Shown here: one piece after another, positions 23,122-33,168 of the stretch | Layout: the number at the start of each line of letters is the position of its first letter | Numbering within the stretch: position 1 is the first letter of the stretch | Assembly (NCBI GenBank): GCA_017354895.1 | Contig: CP071496.1 | Span: forward strand, 930,001-994,000 | Direction: 5' to 3' | DNA length: 64,000 bases | Source: Podospora comata | Lineage: Eukaryota > Ascomycota > Sordariomycetes > Sordariales > Podosporaceae | Notes under the pieces: generated by a model | The model's database searches: none | The model's input: the letters and a program-made list of their open reading frames with translations, nothing else | Told to the model about the DNA's origin: nothing | Translations under genes and position numbers: made by a program

Positions 23122-23811
23122 TCACCAGCCCAACAGAAGGCGACAGATGCGTGCGCCAGCGAGAAAGGACGGGCTTGCCTCGGTATCCGCTAGGATCTTC
23201 CTATATGACTGTAGTTCGTAATATCCATATATTCGACCTGAAATCCAAGGCTTAAAGAAGTAGTTAGTACCGTCGAGAAGGACCCTAGATGGAACCAGAC
23301 GCGATGTTTGAGCCAGGACTTGTACTTGACGAGACGAGTATCTGTTGAGTGACGAGTCAAGTAGCGGAGATAAGTGCGGTTGGAGGAAGTCGTTGTCTAC
23401 ATATTCACCCGGACGTCCGAACTCCTGTCGTGAGAGGGCCGCCTTGAAATGTGGCTGAATACAGCCGCTCTTAGCCACCCTTACCTCGAGAATGAACCAT
23501 GGTGGGTAGAGATAGCTATGCAGATACTCCGTTGACCCCGTTAATGGAGTTGGGGCTATCTCGGTCACAAGGTCCTCAAATGGTTTTCTGAGACGGTCCG
23601 ACACTTTGCGACATTCTCCATCCGGATCATCCTTATATAGGATTTGGTATGACTCGTGATGCTGTTTTAAGGCAGAAGGTGAGGCAGCGAGGATATGTGC
23701 ATGGTAGCAGATGCGGAAGGCGGCGCCTCTATGCCGTACGTACAGCGTAATATCGCTGTCCAAATTGAATTTCAAATCCCAGGTAGTAGACTCAGTGTAG
23801 AAATTCTGCAT
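23122..23811 (-). pseudogene. Kinase-like fungal family, N-terminal part only
   Basis: A 229-residue open frame with an ATG at 23811. The last 60 residues (VPSRVLLDGTNYFFKPW, ELQSYRKI) follow a pattern known from fungal protein-kinase-like proteins, where a strand ending in FFKP carries the ATP-binding lysine and an ELxxYxKI helix follows. The frame stops right after SFLAGARICRLLLGW, where the kinase fold should continue, about 200 bp from the truncated retroelement. It is most likely the 5' part of a gene cut short; a short functional protein cannot be excluded. Confidence 0.45.
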
Positions 23812-24038
23812 CGCGATGGTACGTCGTGGGTCTTGTAGATTGGGTAGAAGAACATTACTACTGTTGAGAGAGGAAAACTATAACGGCACTTGGGGAACCT
23901 AAATACATAGCTATTTGCCAGCCATTATTCACCGCCTTAACCGCCTCCACCCCACTATAGTTACCAAACAAGGTTGCCTGCATGCAATATTTAGTCACTT
24001 TGGTGTTACAAGGCCGGCACAGATGCAACTCACCACGC

Positions 24039-24460
24039 TTAGTTTTTGATTGAACATCTGTAACAACCCTTGTGCGTACAGGCGCAAGTGTCGAGACCAG
24101 TGGAAACTTCGGAGTTGCACTCGTGGCATTTCCAACCACGCTTTTTGAATGCCTTCATGCGGCAGCTGCTGTTGTCGCAATGGCCAATGTCATGTTGAGT
24201 AGTTGTCGTACGGTTGCCCCCGGTGCAGCGCTACAGTTGACTGTTCATATCAAAGACAGCAGCTGCGACGGCATATATACAATCAGTCGCATTGGCAGGT
24301 ACCCAGAATGAGCCTCCAGAGGAATGTTCGCAGATGTACCTTCTTCTAATTCATTGGCACATGTTGCATTCAATGTAGGTTCAGGAAAGTCGCGTGAGTA
24401 GTGAGGTGGAGGCGTTGATGTCAAAAATTCAAGGGGGAAGGAGAAGATGGAACCCACCAT
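24039..24460 (-). CDS. Small zinc-ribbon protein
   Basis: Exon 1 24460-24281 and exon 2 24230-24039, intron 24280-24231 (50 bp, GTATAT donor, TGTAG acceptor), 123 residues. The C-terminal half has eight cysteines arranged CDNSSC-x11-CHEC-x9-CACTHKGCYRC with a GWKC core, which fits a double zinc ribbon of the kind common in small fungal proteins. No signal peptide or membrane helix is visible. The start lies 76 bp from the ATG of the plus-strand ASCH-like gene, so the two may share a promoter. The exon junction is inferred from frame and splice signals. Confidence 0.6.
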
Positions 24461-24578
24461 TTATAGACAACGCAGCGCGTTCCGTCTTCCGACCCGCGCT
24501 CAGCTTTTCGCCCACCTTAGTCGATCGACCTCCAAGATGCTCACTCTAAGAACCTGACCGCCCGATGTGATCCTTCCC

Positions 24579-25121
24579 ATGCAGAATCCCTACATGAGCC
24601 AAATCATCAACGGGACAAAAAACTACGAATTCCGCAAGTACTGCCTGAAGCCCAGCGTCAAGCGCATCTGGTTCTACCGCACCGCGCCGCACTCGGCCCT
24701 CACCCATATCTGCGAGATTCTTCCAGCAAGGACGCGAAACCCCGGCGATGCCCCTATCGAGGAAAACGGATCTGGAAACGCAGAGTTCAACAACAGGCGC
24801 AGAGACTGGGCCGGTTACAATTCCGCCTACAAGATTGTCTCGGTTTACGAGCTGCGGAAGCCAATATCACTAGCCGCGATGAGAGGGGAATATGGCTTCA
24901 AGTCCGCTCCCCGAGGTCTTGTATACCTACCGCAGTCGGTGGCCAAGCGTGTAGCGTGGCGTCAACAGAAGCTTGTGCTTGGGAACAAGAATGCATATGA
25001 TAACAGGGGTGGGGATAAGGATAAGAAGGCAAATAGGCACGGAAACGGAGGCGACTCGGCAGAGTCCTGCAGCTGGCGATTATTTCACAATATTCATATT
25101 CAACCTCTCTGCAGTGTGTAG
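24579..25121 (+). CDS. ASCH/PUA-like domain protein, possibly with a damaged start
   Basis: The text MSQIINGTKNYEFRKYCL is the ASCH/PUA-like signature of a predicted RNA-binding or RNA-modifying fold: a hydrophobic strand, then GxKxYEFR. An upstream ATG at 24537 in the same frame reads MLTLRT, then a TGA at 24555-24557, then PPDVILPMQNP. The strand VILP belongs to the fold, so the natural start was probably 24537 and the TGA replaced an Arg codon (CGA). Starting at 24579 leaves 180 residues without the first strand. The C-terminal 40 residues are low-complexity. Either a slightly broken gene or one with a shortened N-terminus. Confidence 0.55.
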   Translation: MQNPYMSQIINGTKNYEFRKYCLKPSVKRIWFYRTAPHSALTHICEILPARTRNPGDAPIEENGSGNAEFNNRRRDWAGYNSAYKIVSVYELRKPISLAAMRGEYGFKSAPRGLVYLPQSVAKRVAWRQQKLVLGNKNAYDNRGGDKDKKANRHGNGGDSAESCSWRLFHNIHIQPLCSV

Positions 25122-25282
25122 ACTGGGGGCTGGTTTGCTAATTTTACAAATTTGTTTGGAATATCTCTTGTACAGTTACTGTTGGCATATAGAGCTCAGA
25201 GTTGTCAGTTGCATAGCTGCAGTGAGTTTACAATCCTTTTCATATGCAGTATATCCGAACTGTTTTTTTAACAAATTATTAA

Positions 25283-25394
25283 GGTGAGATGGCCGAGCGG
25301 TCTAAGGCGCCACGTTAAGGTCTTCCTTAATCAACATCCTTCTAGCTGGATTCCGTGGTCCGAAAGGGCGTGGGTTCGAATCCCACTCTCATCA
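25283..25394 (+). tRNA. tRNA-Leu (anticodon AAG) with a 32-nt intron
   Basis: Acceptor strands GGTGAGA and TCTCATC pair (one G.U). D arm GCCGAGCGGTCTAAGGC, anticodon stem CCACG/CGTGG, anticodon AAG at 25317-25319, intron 25321-25352 after the base next to the anticodon, a long variable arm typical of class II tRNA-Leu, and T arm GTGGG-TTCGAAT-CCCAC. The discriminator base is A, and a T-rich Pol III terminator follows (TTTTTC from 25401). It reads CTT (and CTC by inosine) leucine codons. Confidence 0.95.
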
Positions 25395-25404
25395 ATCTAC
25401 TTTT

Positions 25405-26233
25405 TCAATTTTTTGCCAAAGCAAAACCTTCTCTACAGAGTGGCTCCACCCGCCTCTTCACAAGATAGAGCTCTGACTCTGCCTGCTCAGCACGAGCGCG
25501 CAGATTATCAGCACCCGAGCTCTTGGGGTCTTTGCTTGGCGCGTCCGACAGCGAGGCTTGAGAATTCCCAGTGATCTGATAAAGATTCGCAAAAGTCGAC
25601 TGGTACATCCAAGCTGGTAGGTCCATATTTCTTTCCAATACACGGTGAGGAAGGTCCAAGCCCATCACCACTTGGGAAGTTTTAGTGCTGGCTGCATTCT
25701 CGGGATTGCAATAGAACTCCAACACCCCAAGCATCTCATCACTCGACATGTCGAGGATGTGCTTGGTCAAGATGAACTGCTGCGCCAGATTGGGATGCTC
25801 GGCCGAGAACCCGACAGGGCCGCCGACAAGACTCAAGTTGACCGAAAGTGTACGGAGAGGCCTTTGCTGATGCGGTGGCGAGCCAGTTCATCCTGGAAGG
25901 TGTTTCCTGCTGCGTAGTTTGCTTGGGCCTGTGAGCCGATGATGGCGGCGACTGACGAGAACAAGACGAAAAAGTCCAGGTTTTCAGTGAGCTGTTTGTG
26001 CAGGTTTCATGATGTGTCAATCTTTGGTTTCAGAGGGACAGACCAAGATTCGTGGTCCATGTCCTCGAAGAAGCCATCTCGGAGTACTATGGCTACCTGG
26101 ATACAGCCTTTGATGGGTGACATGTGAGCCTTACAGCGATCCAAAACCGCACGGAGCGATTCTCCGTCGGCAGCATCACAGACGGGGGAGTAGATGGCAG
26201 CCCCTTGGCTCTGCAAACGTTCAATGAAGGCCT
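25405..26233 (-). pseudogene. Polyketide synthase ketoreductase-region fossil
   Basis: The minus strand carries the second half of a ketoreductase domain of a highly reducing type I polyketide synthase: [37 protein letters not shown], then the inter-domain stretch before the carrier domain. The loading, ketosynthase, acyltransferase and carrier domains are absent. The piece starts where the Fot1-like element lies (26.23 kb) and ends 11 bp beyond the tRNA-Leu gene. It is broken by a few lesions inside and truncated at both ends, and makes no product. It is a fossil of a lost biosynthetic gene. Confidence 0.8.
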
Positions 26234-26235
26234 TT

Positions 26236-26935
26236 GTTATTTAACTATCGTTTTCCTAATTAGTTAAAGCTTCCTTTACTTTAGGCACCGGCTAATAACT
26301 GTGTAATAACTTATTTTAATAGTCTTCTATATATTGATATAACGTGTGTAATAAGTGAACGGGACAAACAAGCGAGCAGGACAGACAAGCGAGCGGGACA
26401 CTTTTTTCGCGACGCGTCTCCTGTTTACAAAACATCAAATTTCTCCACAAACTATTATGTCAACTCCTTCCTACGAAGCAAGGATGAACTTAGCACTCGA
26501 AGCTATATAACAGGATAAGAAAATTAAGTATCCAAGCTATAGTAAATATCTACAATGTCAAGAAAATAACCCTTTATAACTAACGTAACAGTAAACTTTT
26601 ACGAAATAATGTTCTAGCTAATTCGCGTAAGTATATAAACCTAAAAAAGCAAACGATCATTTAATATATAGTTAAGCTATATATATACGTATTTTATTTT
26701 CGGCTTTATTATATAAAAGATATAGTTAACTGATTACTACGCAAACGCAATATGCTTCTTATTAGTATACAATAAACTTATAATTTCGTTAAATATTAAA
26801 TAAAATTTCGGATACGATTTACGTATAATTATAATCATTAAAGGGCTAAATACGAAGATCTAAAGAATATTCGTAAATAGTTCACCTTCATATATAATAT
26901 TAAGGTTAAATAAATTACTCCGGATAGCAAAATCC
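26236..26935 (+). mobile_element. Fot1/pogo-type DNA transposon, 5' part only
   Basis: An AT-rich island. From the ATG at 26457 the plus strand reads MSTPSYEARMNLALEAI, the usual start of Fot1-group transposases (helix-turn-helix DNA-binding region), then about 130 more codons of recognisable but stop-ridden sequence up to about 26880. Most stops are TAA or TAG reachable from CAA or CAG by C-to-T. Upstream, at about 26365-26402, lie two copies of ACAAGCGAGCRGGAC, likely subterminal transposase-binding repeats. The catalytic core and 3' end are absent. It complements in layout, but does not overlap, the 3' fragment at 9100-9840. Confidence 0.7.
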
Positions 26936-27805
26936 TTTTCTTATCCTTTCCCAGATTTGTGGGCCCAGCGCCAAAGCCCTGGAGCAACTTGACTGCCCAA
27001 TCCCATAGGAGTATTGCTCCCACACGTTGGTGCCATGGCGCTTGAGGACGAGCCTATGCATTAGGCCAGCAAGTGAACCTCCAACCTGTAGACACGATTA
27101 GTTAACTTGGTCTTCCATGGGCAACTTGGCTTGTTTGACTTACTACGACGGTCGACTGTGGGAAGTTCGCCATGTTCAAAACCCGAAGGGAAACGACACA
27201 GATGGCTCAAGCTGCTGCTTGCTGGGAAAACCTGCGTAAGAACTTCCAGTTTCGACAGCCTCTGACGGTGGGAGTTTACAAACCCCTTCGGCGGTCGACC
27301 GAGTAACTTTCGTTTGCAGAATGGGGTGATTGCAGCAGATAACGCCCTGTGCACGCATGATTTACCCCTCACTGGTCACTTCGATAATGCTATGCATTAT
27401 CACGGCAGTTACGACAGTATTCAAGCACTGTGCTCTGTGTCATACAGATCTTCGCTGAAACAGGAAAGTGGCCATGAGACACACAGAGCTCAACCATCTG
27501 AACTGTTGACTGAGGTTGAAGGTAAACGGCCCGATATTTTCGTGCGTGATTCCCTTTCTGATGCCATCAGCGGATGCATTCTCACGGCGAAGGTTATGTA
27601 GGACCTATAGGTGAGGCCTCATTTGAAACAGAGCATGTCTGCGCCGCTGTAACATGGCGGCCATCCAAGAAGAGACCTGAAGCTCTGTGTGAGATGCCCT
27701 ACACTTGAAAGGCTATGGCATTCTATATCCTCATGCATTTCACCCCCCCTTCATCACAGAAGCTTCAGCATATCCACAAACTACCAACAGTAAAATTGAC
27801 CCAAA
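26936..27805. other. No supported gene
   Basis: Normal composition. Open frames at 27061-27372 (minus) and 27314-27601 (plus) overlap each other and show no domain. The strip just right of the transposon (26936-27060) may be host sequence disrupted by it. Confidence 0.4.
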
Positions 27806-29128
27806 GTGTCTGAAAACTTTAACGAGAACGGAGTACGGCGCCTGACCGTCACTGTTACCTGTCTTTCCATTGCCGTGGTGGCAACCTTCCTACGCTTCTG
27901 GTGCAAGATTGGTCTGACACCAGGCATTCATGGCGATGACTGGTTCACTCTCGCAACAACTATTTCTTACGTAGGGGCGGTCTCAGCATCATTATGGGGT
28001 AAGCGTCTCGCTGCAATCATGGTCAAGGCAGCGTGACTGACAACATCAAAGGTCTCTTTGAGGGAAGCTACGGCAAAGCAATCGGCGAAATCATGGCCGA
28101 ACTGGCAAACGCCCTTCTCTCGACACAATCCGAGGCATGGAGAACTTCCTCATGGTTAGTCCCTCGTTCGTCAGCATCACTGTGGAAAAGCCCATCTAAC
28201 ACTGCCATACTAGTCCCTGTTCATTGCCAACACGATCCTCTACCTCACATTCTACCTAGCCAAAGATCTTCATCCTCTTCCTCTACCGCCGCATCTCTGC
28301 GACCCCTGACTTCCGCAGGACCTGTCTGATCATGATCGGGGTATCAACAGCCTATTTCATCGCAGCCCAGGTCGCTAACCTTTGCATCTGCATCCCCATC
28401 GACCTCTTCTGGCACCGTACCAAGCGCGGTGGCCGTTGCCTCAACTTCAACTTGTTCTTCTTCATCATCGGTCTGATCGAGATAGTCCTCATCATTGCCA
28501 TCCTCGCGTTGCCCATCAGGGCAGTATTATCCCTTCAGATGCCCAAAAAGACAAAGGACATGGTTTCGGGAACATTTCTGCTCGGTGGATTGTAATTCCA
28601 TGCCCAACAAACCTCCCATTCCATAGGTACTAACGCAACTCCACAGTGCCATCATCACATGCATCCTCCGCATAGCCTACCAATACCAACCAAACTCCCT
28701 CTACGGTAACCCCCTTCCCCAAACCCAAACCTGTCTTCACCCGTACCTAGCTAACCCCTACATCCCGGACAGCAGTAAACTTCAGCCAAGCTGAATTCTG
28801 GGCCAACATCCACACCGCCACCGTGATCCTCTGCCCCTGCCTCCCAGTCTACAAGCCCCTCCGCAGCCTCGCAAGCGCAGTTCTGACCAAACTCCGAGAT
28901 AGCTACGAGTCCTCCATCCGCCGCCGTCTCCGCGGCCCCGGAGCGAGGAGCAAGCTCAGCGACGGCGGCGGAGAAGTGGTCGTCTCTTATCCTGGCAACG
29001 TCGGGCTGCCGAGTTACCACCACCACCACTACCCGTACTACCTCTCGGGGAACCATCCTTCCTCCAACAAGGGTTCTGCGAAGGAGTTGATTGATAATGC
29101 TTCTTCTTCGGAGACGGAGAGGAAGTAG
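27806..29128 (+). pseudogene. Broken rhodopsin-like (SAT4/PTH11-type) membrane protein gene
   Basis: A fungal seven-helix 'rhodopsin domain' protein. Helical pieces include LTVTVTCLSIAVVATFLRFW, IGVSTAYFIAAQVANLCICI and LFFFIIGLIEIVLIIAILAL, with WHRTKRGGRCLNFNLFF between, typical of the family. Introns at 27999-28051, 28592-28646 (TACTAAC branch) and 28706-28775 still splice well. The expected start is GTG at 27806 instead of ATG. One frameshift lies in 28100-28130 and another near 28262, where an extra A breaks YLAKI-FILFLYRR. The last exon ends in a His/Tyr/Ser-rich tail. Relatives are plasma-membrane proteins, some receptor-like. Confidence 0.7.
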
Positions 29129-29351
29129 TGGCGGGAGAAGCTGTGAGTAAATTATGATGCCACAGCGCTGCTTGGTGGACCTGTGATGGGAATAGTGGTG
29201 TTAAGCATGGAGAAGATACCAACGAAATAGTAGTTCCAAATTTACCTATCTAGTACAGCATACCGGATTGAAAACATATTAGAATATCCCTATCGCCCCT
29301 GAATACCCCCGAGACTCACTCTGACCTGGGCGCGTCATCCTTCATTCGTTC

Positions 29352-29700
29352 CTACCACCCACCCCAAGCAATCAGTGCTTCGCTAAGAACCTTCGCCACG
29401 CCTAACAAATGCTGATCGTAGAATCTCCAGGCCACAAGGGATATACCAATCGGCATGCCATCTTCACCTACAAACGCAGGCACGGTAACCACAGGTATGT
29501 GAAGCCCCTACATGGAAAGGTCAGCAGGCTGTAACAAGAGCAAACTTCAGCAAAGATTACAGTCCAGAGGGTAACAAACGCGGCACTTCCCATATCCTCT
29601 AACCCGAGGGCTGCCTCATTCACCGCGCTCGGTGTAAGTATAACCGACTATTCGGCAGCAATACCATCAGCAATAGCCCGCAGCATTACTAAGGCCAAGT
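29352..29700 (-). pseudogene. Amidase-signature enzyme, C-terminal relic
   Basis: The minus strand shows ILTPSAVNEAALGLEDMG, an intron (29560-29508) and GLHIPVVTVPAFVGEDGMP followed by IGISLVAWRFYDQHLLG. This is the C-terminal end of an amidase-signature hydrolase, whose catalytic Ser-Ser-Lys part is missing. The piece stops abruptly at about 29700 and is not intact within. Splice sites are still good, so the loss is fairly recent. Confidence 0.65.
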
Positions 29701-30148
29701 CTCAGGCACGTTTTGGCTGTGAAGTTGGGCATTTGAAAGTGAAATATTTGGGATTAGAGACAAACTGAGATGTGCATACAGCCGCCTCACATATCTTCAC
29801 ACCCAGAAATCGGTGTCTTAGTAGGATTGGAGTGCCATACGCTGACTCCTCCGAGACGCTCATTCTGAAATCCACCTCATTAGCCTCGCCGTAGAACACA
29901 TGAGAGCGTTGAGATTTAATCTCATGCTTGGTTGAAAACAAACGGGCAGCCGGAGAATAACTGTCCGATTTGAGTCTCAGCACGCACACAGAAAGGAAGG
30001 AAGGCGGTAGTACAAGCTGTTTCTACCTTTTGGCGGTCGACCAAAACCTTAAATATGGACTTTGGGTCTTTGACTCGCTCCTTCATTCTTCGCTGTTCTT
30101 TACATCCCACTACGAGCGAACGATACCTGGTACAACTACGGATACAGC
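29701..30148. other. No supported gene
   Basis: A 95-residue minus-strand open frame (29702-29989) lacks recognisable features; nothing else is seen. Confidence 0.4.
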
Positions 30149-30244
30149 ATGATGCTGGTAATGTCTTTTCAGAAACCACTTTCTGTCATTTTGGCTGGAG
30201 CCGGCATCGTAGGTCTTACCGTTGCCCAAGCGCTCAAGCGATAG
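30149..30244 (+). pseudogene. FAD-monooxygenase N-terminal relic
   Basis: Reads MSFQKPLSVILAGAGIVGLT then VAQALKR and stops. GAGIVGLTVAQALKR is the dinucleotide-binding start (GxGxxG) of FAD-dependent monooxygenases. No continuation of the family is found in this frame, so only the first 30 codons survive. Confidence 0.5.
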
Positions 30245-30566
30245 AGTATTACTTTTACAGAATAGCTAGCATATGTTGCGTGACCTATTTTCTGAAATGC
30301 CTCGCCACTTCAGGTCTTTCTACTTTATCTGGCACTTGACATTCCATCTCAGACCTACGATTCAGGTGTTCAGGGGTAGTGGGCAAGGTGCCCACGTGAC
30401 CTGGCGACTTGGAATCCCGTCTTTGAGGGGCGGGGCTGCTTTGTCGCGTCTAACGATTTACGTCATTACTTCTACAAGTCTAACGACGGGCCATCGCACA
30501 ATTAGCATCACAGCTACATCTTGCGACTTGCGCTAGCCCGATACCACATAATTCCTTCGACTCACA

Positions 30567-31893
30567 ATGTGCGGCAGATATGCCATGGCCCTAGTAAGCC
30601 TCATCACCTATACCCACCCACCCCAACCTCTCCCCACCGGCCGGTGCGACCCCCTTCACTAACCAATTCCTCAAGCGGCCCTCCCAAATCCGCCAAATGC
30701 TCCAAAACGACTACGACCTCCAAGTCGATGACACCCCCGCCGACGAAGGCGACGGCGCCCCCCGCCAATCTTACAACTTTGCCCCAGGCTACAACGGGGT
30801 AGTCTACCGCGCCGACGCCGGTGCTGGTCATAATCATCACCAGGCACTTGATGAACCACAAGAACAAGACTCCTCCCCCACCCCAGCCTTTAAACTCCAA
30901 TCCATGAAATGGGGCCTCATCCCCTCCTGGATCAAATCCAGCCCCTCCTTCCCCTCCACTCTCAAAACAATAAACTGCCGCGACGACTCTCTCGCCCAGT
31001 CAGGCGGTATGTGGGCGAGCATGAAGTCCAAAAAGAGGTGCGTGGTTATTGCGCAGGGGTTTTACGAGTGGCTTCAGAAAGGCAAGGAAAAGATTCCGCA
31101 TTATGTCAAGAGGAAAGATGGGAGGTTGATGCTTTTGGCTGGCTTGTGGGATTGTGTTTCTCTCCCGCCGCTGAATGGAGAGGGGGAGGAGGAGACAAGG
31201 AAGGTGTGGAGTTATACTATTATCACCACTTCGTCGAATGATCAGTTGAGGTTCTTGCATGACAGGATGCCTGTTATTCTTGACGCGGAGTCGGAGAGGT
31301 TGAGGGTTTGGTTGGATTTGGGGAGGAGGGAGTGGAGTAAGGAGTTGCAGGGGGTGTTGAGGCCGTATGAGGGGGAGCTGGAGGTTTATCCTGTTAGGAA
31401 GGAGGTGGGCAAGGTTGGGAATGACGATGCTGTTTTTGTAGTGCCGGTGGGGAGTAGGGAGAATAAGGGGAATATTGCGAATTTCTTTGCGAATGCTGCG
31501 GCGAAGAGTAAGAAGAGGGAGCCGTTGAAAGGGCAGGTGGAGGTGGAGATGGTGGATGGGGGAAAAGAGGTGAAGAGTGTGGAGGAGGTGAAGAGGGAGG
31601 ATGAGGAGGGGATGGGGGCTGTAGTGACAGAGGGAAAGCAAGGGGTGAAAAGAGAAGCGGAGGATCATGCGGAAGAGGAGCCACAGGGTAAGAAAGTGAA
31701 AGAGGAGGGTTCACCAAGCAAGAATGTCAAAGAAGAGGGGCCGGTGAAGTGGGAGTCGCCTGTCAAAGAGAGACCAAAGATCAGTGCGACGAGTAACAAG
31801 CACACGAGGAGCCCAGAGAAGAAGAAGGGCAAGGTTGCGCCAGCGGGAGCAGGAAGTCAGAAGATTACAAAGTTCTTTGGGAATAGTGCCTAG
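30567..31893 (+). CDS. SRAP-domain protein (HMCES/YedK type)
   Basis: Binds abasic sites in single-stranded DNA and shields them as a DNA-protein crosslink through its N-terminal cysteine. Exons 30567-30593 and 30676-31893; the 82-bp intron has a CACTAAC branch. The product is 414 residues. MCGRYA exposes Cys2 after Met removal; YNFAPG is at about 42-47, INCRDDS at about 108, GFYEW with the catalytic Glu at about 140, and the active-site His is in FLHDRMPVIL. The C-terminal 130 residues are Lys/Glu-rich and disordered, ending SQKITKFFGNSA, a PCNA-box-like motif with Ser where Gln is usual. The promoter side carries TTACGTCATT (a bZIP/CRE-like site near 30459). The coding strand switches from C-rich to G-rich near 31010. 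Confidence 0.92.
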
Positions 31894-32328
31894 AGGTTTG
31901 GGCCATATTCAGAATCAGGGTTGACCAGCAAGCTGAGCCTTTGCTTCTTGCTATCAGAGAATCAGCCCGCGCATTCTGATATAACAGGCACGTTCGTTCA
32001 AGTCTAGCATCTATGGTACTCTTTTGATTGCGACTCGTGTATAGAACTTCAACGCTGATGAGGTAGCCACTTCACGAAATGCCGCCTCCGAGCCCGAAGC
32101 AGTAGGGACCGGCGAAGTGGAGACTCAGCGCCGATCCTTCGGCGGAACTGGGGGCATGGCGGACCGGCCAGCCCGGGACGGGAAGAACCAGGCCGCCCTC
32201 AGGAGTAAGCTTGAAACAAAGTCAATGCATGTTTCCTTGAAAAAATAATCATTCAAAATGCCTCATCATGTCGTGTCGCTGCCTGTAGTGGGACTATGTA
32301 CATATCCATCATTTGACCCATGCCGCGC
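31894..32328. other. Convergent 3' intergenic region
   Basis: Between the 3' ends of the SRAP and AA9 genes; it should hold both polyadenylation regions. No gene seen. Confidence 0.6.
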
Positions 32329-33168
32329 TTAGCAGGTGAACACCTTGGGTCCTGGGACGGTGTAGGACTGGAGGTTGTTGTAGATCTGCCCTCAAAGTCA
32401 GCATCCGGTTTTCTGTCAATACCAACACCGAGACTTACGTTGGCTGTGTATCCGGGGTCGGTAGCCTTGAAAGCGCCAGGGATCTTGACCGTGGGACTGG
32501 GGCTGGAGTTTCCACCACCGGAAACGTTGATTTGCGCGCAGCTGATATAGAATTGGGGGGTTGAGCCTGGATTGTGTATGGCGAGGGATTGGATGCGGAG
32601 GAGGTACTCTCCGTTGGTGATGCACCTGGGCAGGTTGGCTTGGTAGGATGCTGTGAAGATGGGATGTTAGCATGCTGATGAGCTAAGGTAGTATGAAAAC
32701 CAACACGACGTACATCTCATTGGCCAGGATGATTGGCCGCCGTTGATGGTCGGGCCCCAATCGTAGATCTTGAACCATTCACCGGATCCGTCGTAGTCTT
32801 TAACTGAGCCAGGCGCCTTCGACATGTAGCTGGAAGAAGGTTAGCTGTTATATCCAGTCCGAAGATGACGGCATTTCATACAGAGAAATAGGTCCTTGGT
32901 GGTACACAGCTTGATCAGTGTAAAAGGTCACCGAGTCTCCAGCCTTAACATTGACAACACTGGTGCTAGCACCTGAGGCTCCTCCGACATTGCAACGGAG
33001 GTTGTTGTCTGACAAGCTGGTCACTGGCGAGTTGTGGTTGTTGTTCTTGCGAATGTGTTCGAAGACGCCGAACTTTGTTGAGCCAACACCGAACTGCTGG
33101 AAGATGTAGTGGGCTGAGACATCAGCAACACCCAGCGTAAGGGCAGTAACAATGGGGAAGACCTTCAT
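32329..33168 (-). CDS. AA9 lytic polysaccharide monooxygenase
   Basis: A secreted copper enzyme that cleaves cellulose or related glucans by oxidation. Four exons (33168-32882, 32829-32714, 32650-32439, 32385-32329; introns of 52, 63 and 53 bp) give 223 residues. The signal peptide is 1-19 (ending DVSA). His20 becomes the N-terminal copper ligand, His90 in [10 protein letters not shown] is the second brace histidine, and QFYISCAQ holds the axial tyrosine and conserved glutamine. Cysteines for the usual disulphides are present. There is no CBM1. It is short but complete for AA9. A TATA box (TATATA near 33275-33282) lies about 110 bp upstream. It is divergent from the cellobiose dehydrogenase gene, its classical electron donor. 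Confidence 0.93.

Noticed and set aside
23858-24311. Frames on both strands over the zinc-ribbon gene
   Set aside because: The spliced minus-strand reading with eight ordered cysteines explains the region better.
26936-27060. Continuation of the polyketide synthase on the far side of the Fot1-like island
   Set aside because: I could not match the translated strip to any PKS domain.
31000-31668. A 222-residue minus-strand frame
   Set aside because: Antisense to the G-rich end of the SRAP gene; same composition effect.
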